Source of the DNA: Brucella gallinifaecis
GTDB lineage: Bacteria; Pseudomonadota; Alphaproteobacteria; Rhizobiales; Rhizobiaceae
Direction: 5' to 3'
Length of the DNA: 64,000 nucleotides
NCBI RefSeq assembly: GCF_006476605.1
Contig: NZ_ML636810.1
Location: 1-64,000, forward strand
Below the pieces are notes generated by a model. The model was not told where the DNA came from. It made no database searches and worked only from the letters and a program-made list of their open reading frames with translations. A program made the translations under genes and the position numbers. This document shows, piece after piece, positions 62,259 to 64,000 of this stretch (position 1 is the stretch's first letter; each line of letters begins with the position of its first letter).

Positions 62259-64000
62259 TCAGAACCTGACATTCAAAGTAGCGTTAAAGCCATTTTGTTT
62301 GGCTCCATTTCCATATTGGCCACTATAATTAATGCCAAGTGTGGAAATCTTGCTCAAATCGACTTCAAAGCCTGCTCCAAGAACTGCAACATCCTTGGCA
62401 ATAGCCACGCCATCTACACTAAATGCCTGGCTGCCGCCAAAGGACTGAAGAGATGATGGGATAATATCGCCATATGCATGGCGCCATCCAAGCGTTCCCG
62501 TCAATTTGGCATTTGTGGCACCAAGGGCAATCGTTGAGGCCGCACGCAGACCCAATGTTGTAAAGGTCGTGTTTGTCGTATCTTTCTCAACGGACAGAGC
62601 CGCGTTGCCACCCTGCTCGGTGAAGCCATTCGTGCGCAAACTGATATGCGAAAGATTTGCAAATGGCTCAAACGAAGCAGATGCCGTATCAATACGATAA
62701 CCGACTTCACCAAAGGCCTGAAGCGAACGGGCGTTGTAATCTGCACTCAAGCTATCTTCAAAACCGGAATACCATACCGAGCGTGACGCATCAATCTTGT
62801 GCCAGCTCTGCACCAGACCCAAACGCAGGCCGATAGCATCCCACTGATTACCGCCGTAAATTCCCAGATGCCAGTTATCGCTGGTGGCAGAGGATGAACG
62901 GTTTTTCCCATCCAGATCAGTTTTGCTATACCCACCGGCAATACCAAGCCTCCAGTTGGATTGCAGAGCAAAATCTACACCCGATATGAAGCCGCCAACC
63001 GAAGTTTTCAAACCACCAGCATTGTCGTTACCAGATTGATTAACCCAGGAGCCAAAACCGGTTGCCCAGAGCGCATAGCTATTTGAGGCCTCTGCCGAGG
63101 TTGCACGATCAATCGCCTGTGCGCCGGAAGATTTCGAAACCTTTGCATAGGACAATGCAGGGACATTCGTTGCTGCAACCCCATCGAATGCCCCACGCAG
63201 ACGCTCATTGATAGCATCAGCGCTCAGGTGAGACGTTTCGATCAAACCGGATTTATTCGATGCATAGCTGTCACCTGAGAGTTGCTCAAATGCCTGACGG
63301 GCACCGGAGGCATCCAGCAGGGAAACAGAATTCACCAATGTATTCTGTAAATTCAGGCTATCAAGCGCATCAGCAGTTGCTGCCTGATTAGCAGTCTCGG
63401 CCACGCTGGAAAAAGCAACATCATTTCGGCTGAGCGTCAACTGAACTTCCTGCTTATCAAGCGGCAACGCAGACCGATAGGCAACCTGTTCAGCTTCTTT
63501 TGTGTAGCTAAGCTCAGGATCGATGAACACCAGATCTTCGCTAAACTCAACATTGTCAAATTTTGTGCCGCCAAAACTGTTTGCGGTCAAAATCGTATAG
63601 GCACTGCCAATCTTATACCCATCCAATGGAGTAACCTTGACAGAGCCAGCAAGGTTTGCGGTTCCATTAACTTCTATACGATCAGAATTGCCATTTTTAT
63701 CTATTTCGACCAGATAAGTCGATTCACTGCCCAGTGTAAGATCTTTACCAACAGTAATTACGCCAAGCGAATTACCCGGCCCAATCGAACCATTACTCGT
63801 AACATTACCGGAAATTATCCAGTTTCCGCCAAGGACAGACTGTGGGTTTATGAGCGCATCACCACCCAAGATTATTGGTGTATTATGGCCACCCTTTGTC
63901 GATGAACCTGCATGGAGCGTCAAGTCACCGGCAATAAACGCACCTTCAGGGTGGAATTCAGCTTTACTGCCAACCAGAACAAGATTGCCAGCAATAGAGG
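62259..64000 (-). CDS. Autotransporter outer membrane beta-barrel protein (C-terminal part, 5' end outside the window)
   Basis: The visible part, about 580 residues, runs off the right edge: the frame stays open upstream of position 63923, so no start is seen. The outer half is a beta-helix-like passenger with NWIISGNVTSNGSIGPGNSLGVITVGKDLTL repeats typical of autotransporter adhesins. A linker (about SLLDASGARQAFEQLSGDSYAS) precedes the C-terminal beta-barrel, which starts around SNSYALWATGFGSWVNQSG and ends in an aromatic Phe (ATLNVRF), as needed for BAM recognition. It should be surface-exposed; the passenger function is not visible. Confidence 0.9.
   Translation of the reverse strand, partial: SIAGNLVLVGSKAEFHPEGAFIAGDLTLHAGSSTKGGHNTPIILGGDALINPQSVLGGNWIISGNVTSNGSIGPGNSLGVITVGKDLTLGSESTYLVEIDKNGNSDRIEVNGTANLAGSVKVTPLDGYKIGSAYTILTANSFGGTKFDNVEFSEDLVFIDPELSYTKEAEQVAYRSALPLDKQEVQLTLSRNDVAFSSVAETANQAATADALDSLNLQNTLVNSVSLLDASGARQAFEQLSGDSYASNKSGLIETSHLSADAINERLRGAFDGVAATNVPALSYAKVSKSSGAQAIDRATSAEASNSYALWATGFGSWVNQSGNDNAGGLKTSVGGFISGVDFALQSNWRLGIAGGYSKTDLDGKNRSSSATSDNWHLGIYGGNQWDAIGLRLGLVQSWHKIDASRSVWYSGFEDSLSADYNARSLQAFGEVGYRIDTASASFEPFANLSHISLRTNGFTEQGGNAALSVEKDTTNTTFTTLGLRAASTIALGATNAKLTGTLGWRHAYGDIIPSSLQSFGGSQAFSVDGVAIAKDVAVLGAGFEVDLSKISTLGINYSGQYGNGAKQNGFNATLNVRF

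Overview
The window looks like a chromosomal segment of an alphaproteobacterium of the Rhizobiales, most likely family Brucellaceae (Brucella / Ochrobactrum / Pseudochrobactrum group). The reasons are a LuxR-type regulator that matches, from memory, Brucella VjbR almost throughout; a phosphatidylcholine synthase of the rhizobial/Brucella type; an IalB-like protein; the order recG - sdhE - mfd; and many copies of the short palindromic repeats common in these genomes. Base composition is moderate. I see no tRNA, rRNA, CRISPR array, intact insertion sequence or prophage. Family names rest on motif recognition from memory, since no database search was possible.

Layout. 0.3-3 kb: a BadF-type sugar kinase, an Rrf2 regulator and a COG0523 zinc GTPase. 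3.2-6.6 kb: the zinc uptake set znuA / znuC-znuB-zur. Two Zur-box-like palindromes with identical half-sites sit before the COG0523 gene and between znuA and znuC. 6.7-11.4 kb: vjbR, then a TetR repressor divergent from an EmrA/EmrB efflux pair with two identical operator palindromes. 11.6-15.8 kb: a four-gene ABC importer with a PHO-box-like site upstream. 15.9-17.3 kb: gnd. 17.5-28.3 kb: a surface-polysaccharide locus with two Gfo/Idh/MocA oxidoreductases, a Wzy/ligase, three recognisable glycosyltransferases and one possible one (DUF6492-like), a flippase and a GumC/Wzz protein. 28.4-39.3 kb: mostly metabolism and transport, with GNAT enzymes, a type III ornithine/lysine decarboxylase, a LysR regulator, a DUF1007-NicO metal pair, modABC, trhO and a small muramidase. 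39.4-44.1 kb: a BMP-family nucleoside-type ABC importer. 44.2-51.6 kb: quinone reductase, pcs, a UbiH-type hydroxylase, hspQ, an IalB-like protein, a YejA-like peptide-binding protein and FrnE. 51.6-61.9 kb: mfd-sdhE, recG, glmS, glmU and ccdA. 62.3-64 kb: the C-terminal part of an autotransporter that runs off the right edge.

Functional themes. Zinc homeostasis is a compact module in which sensor, importer and chaperone can be linked by one operator type. Envelope functions dominate the rest: glmS/glmU for UDP-GlcNAc, the polysaccharide locus, phosphatidylcholine, the muramidase, the autotransporter and VjbR, which in Brucella controls virB and surface structures. The most interesting items for follow-up are the PHO-box-controlled transporter, whose relatives are often annotated as iron or polyamine importers; the polysaccharide locus with a DUF6492 gene and no visible initiating transferase; vjbR beside zinc genes rather than flagellar genes; and the dispersed palindromes, several of which appear to act as terminators. 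I did not find a clear, wholly novel defence or mobile system.
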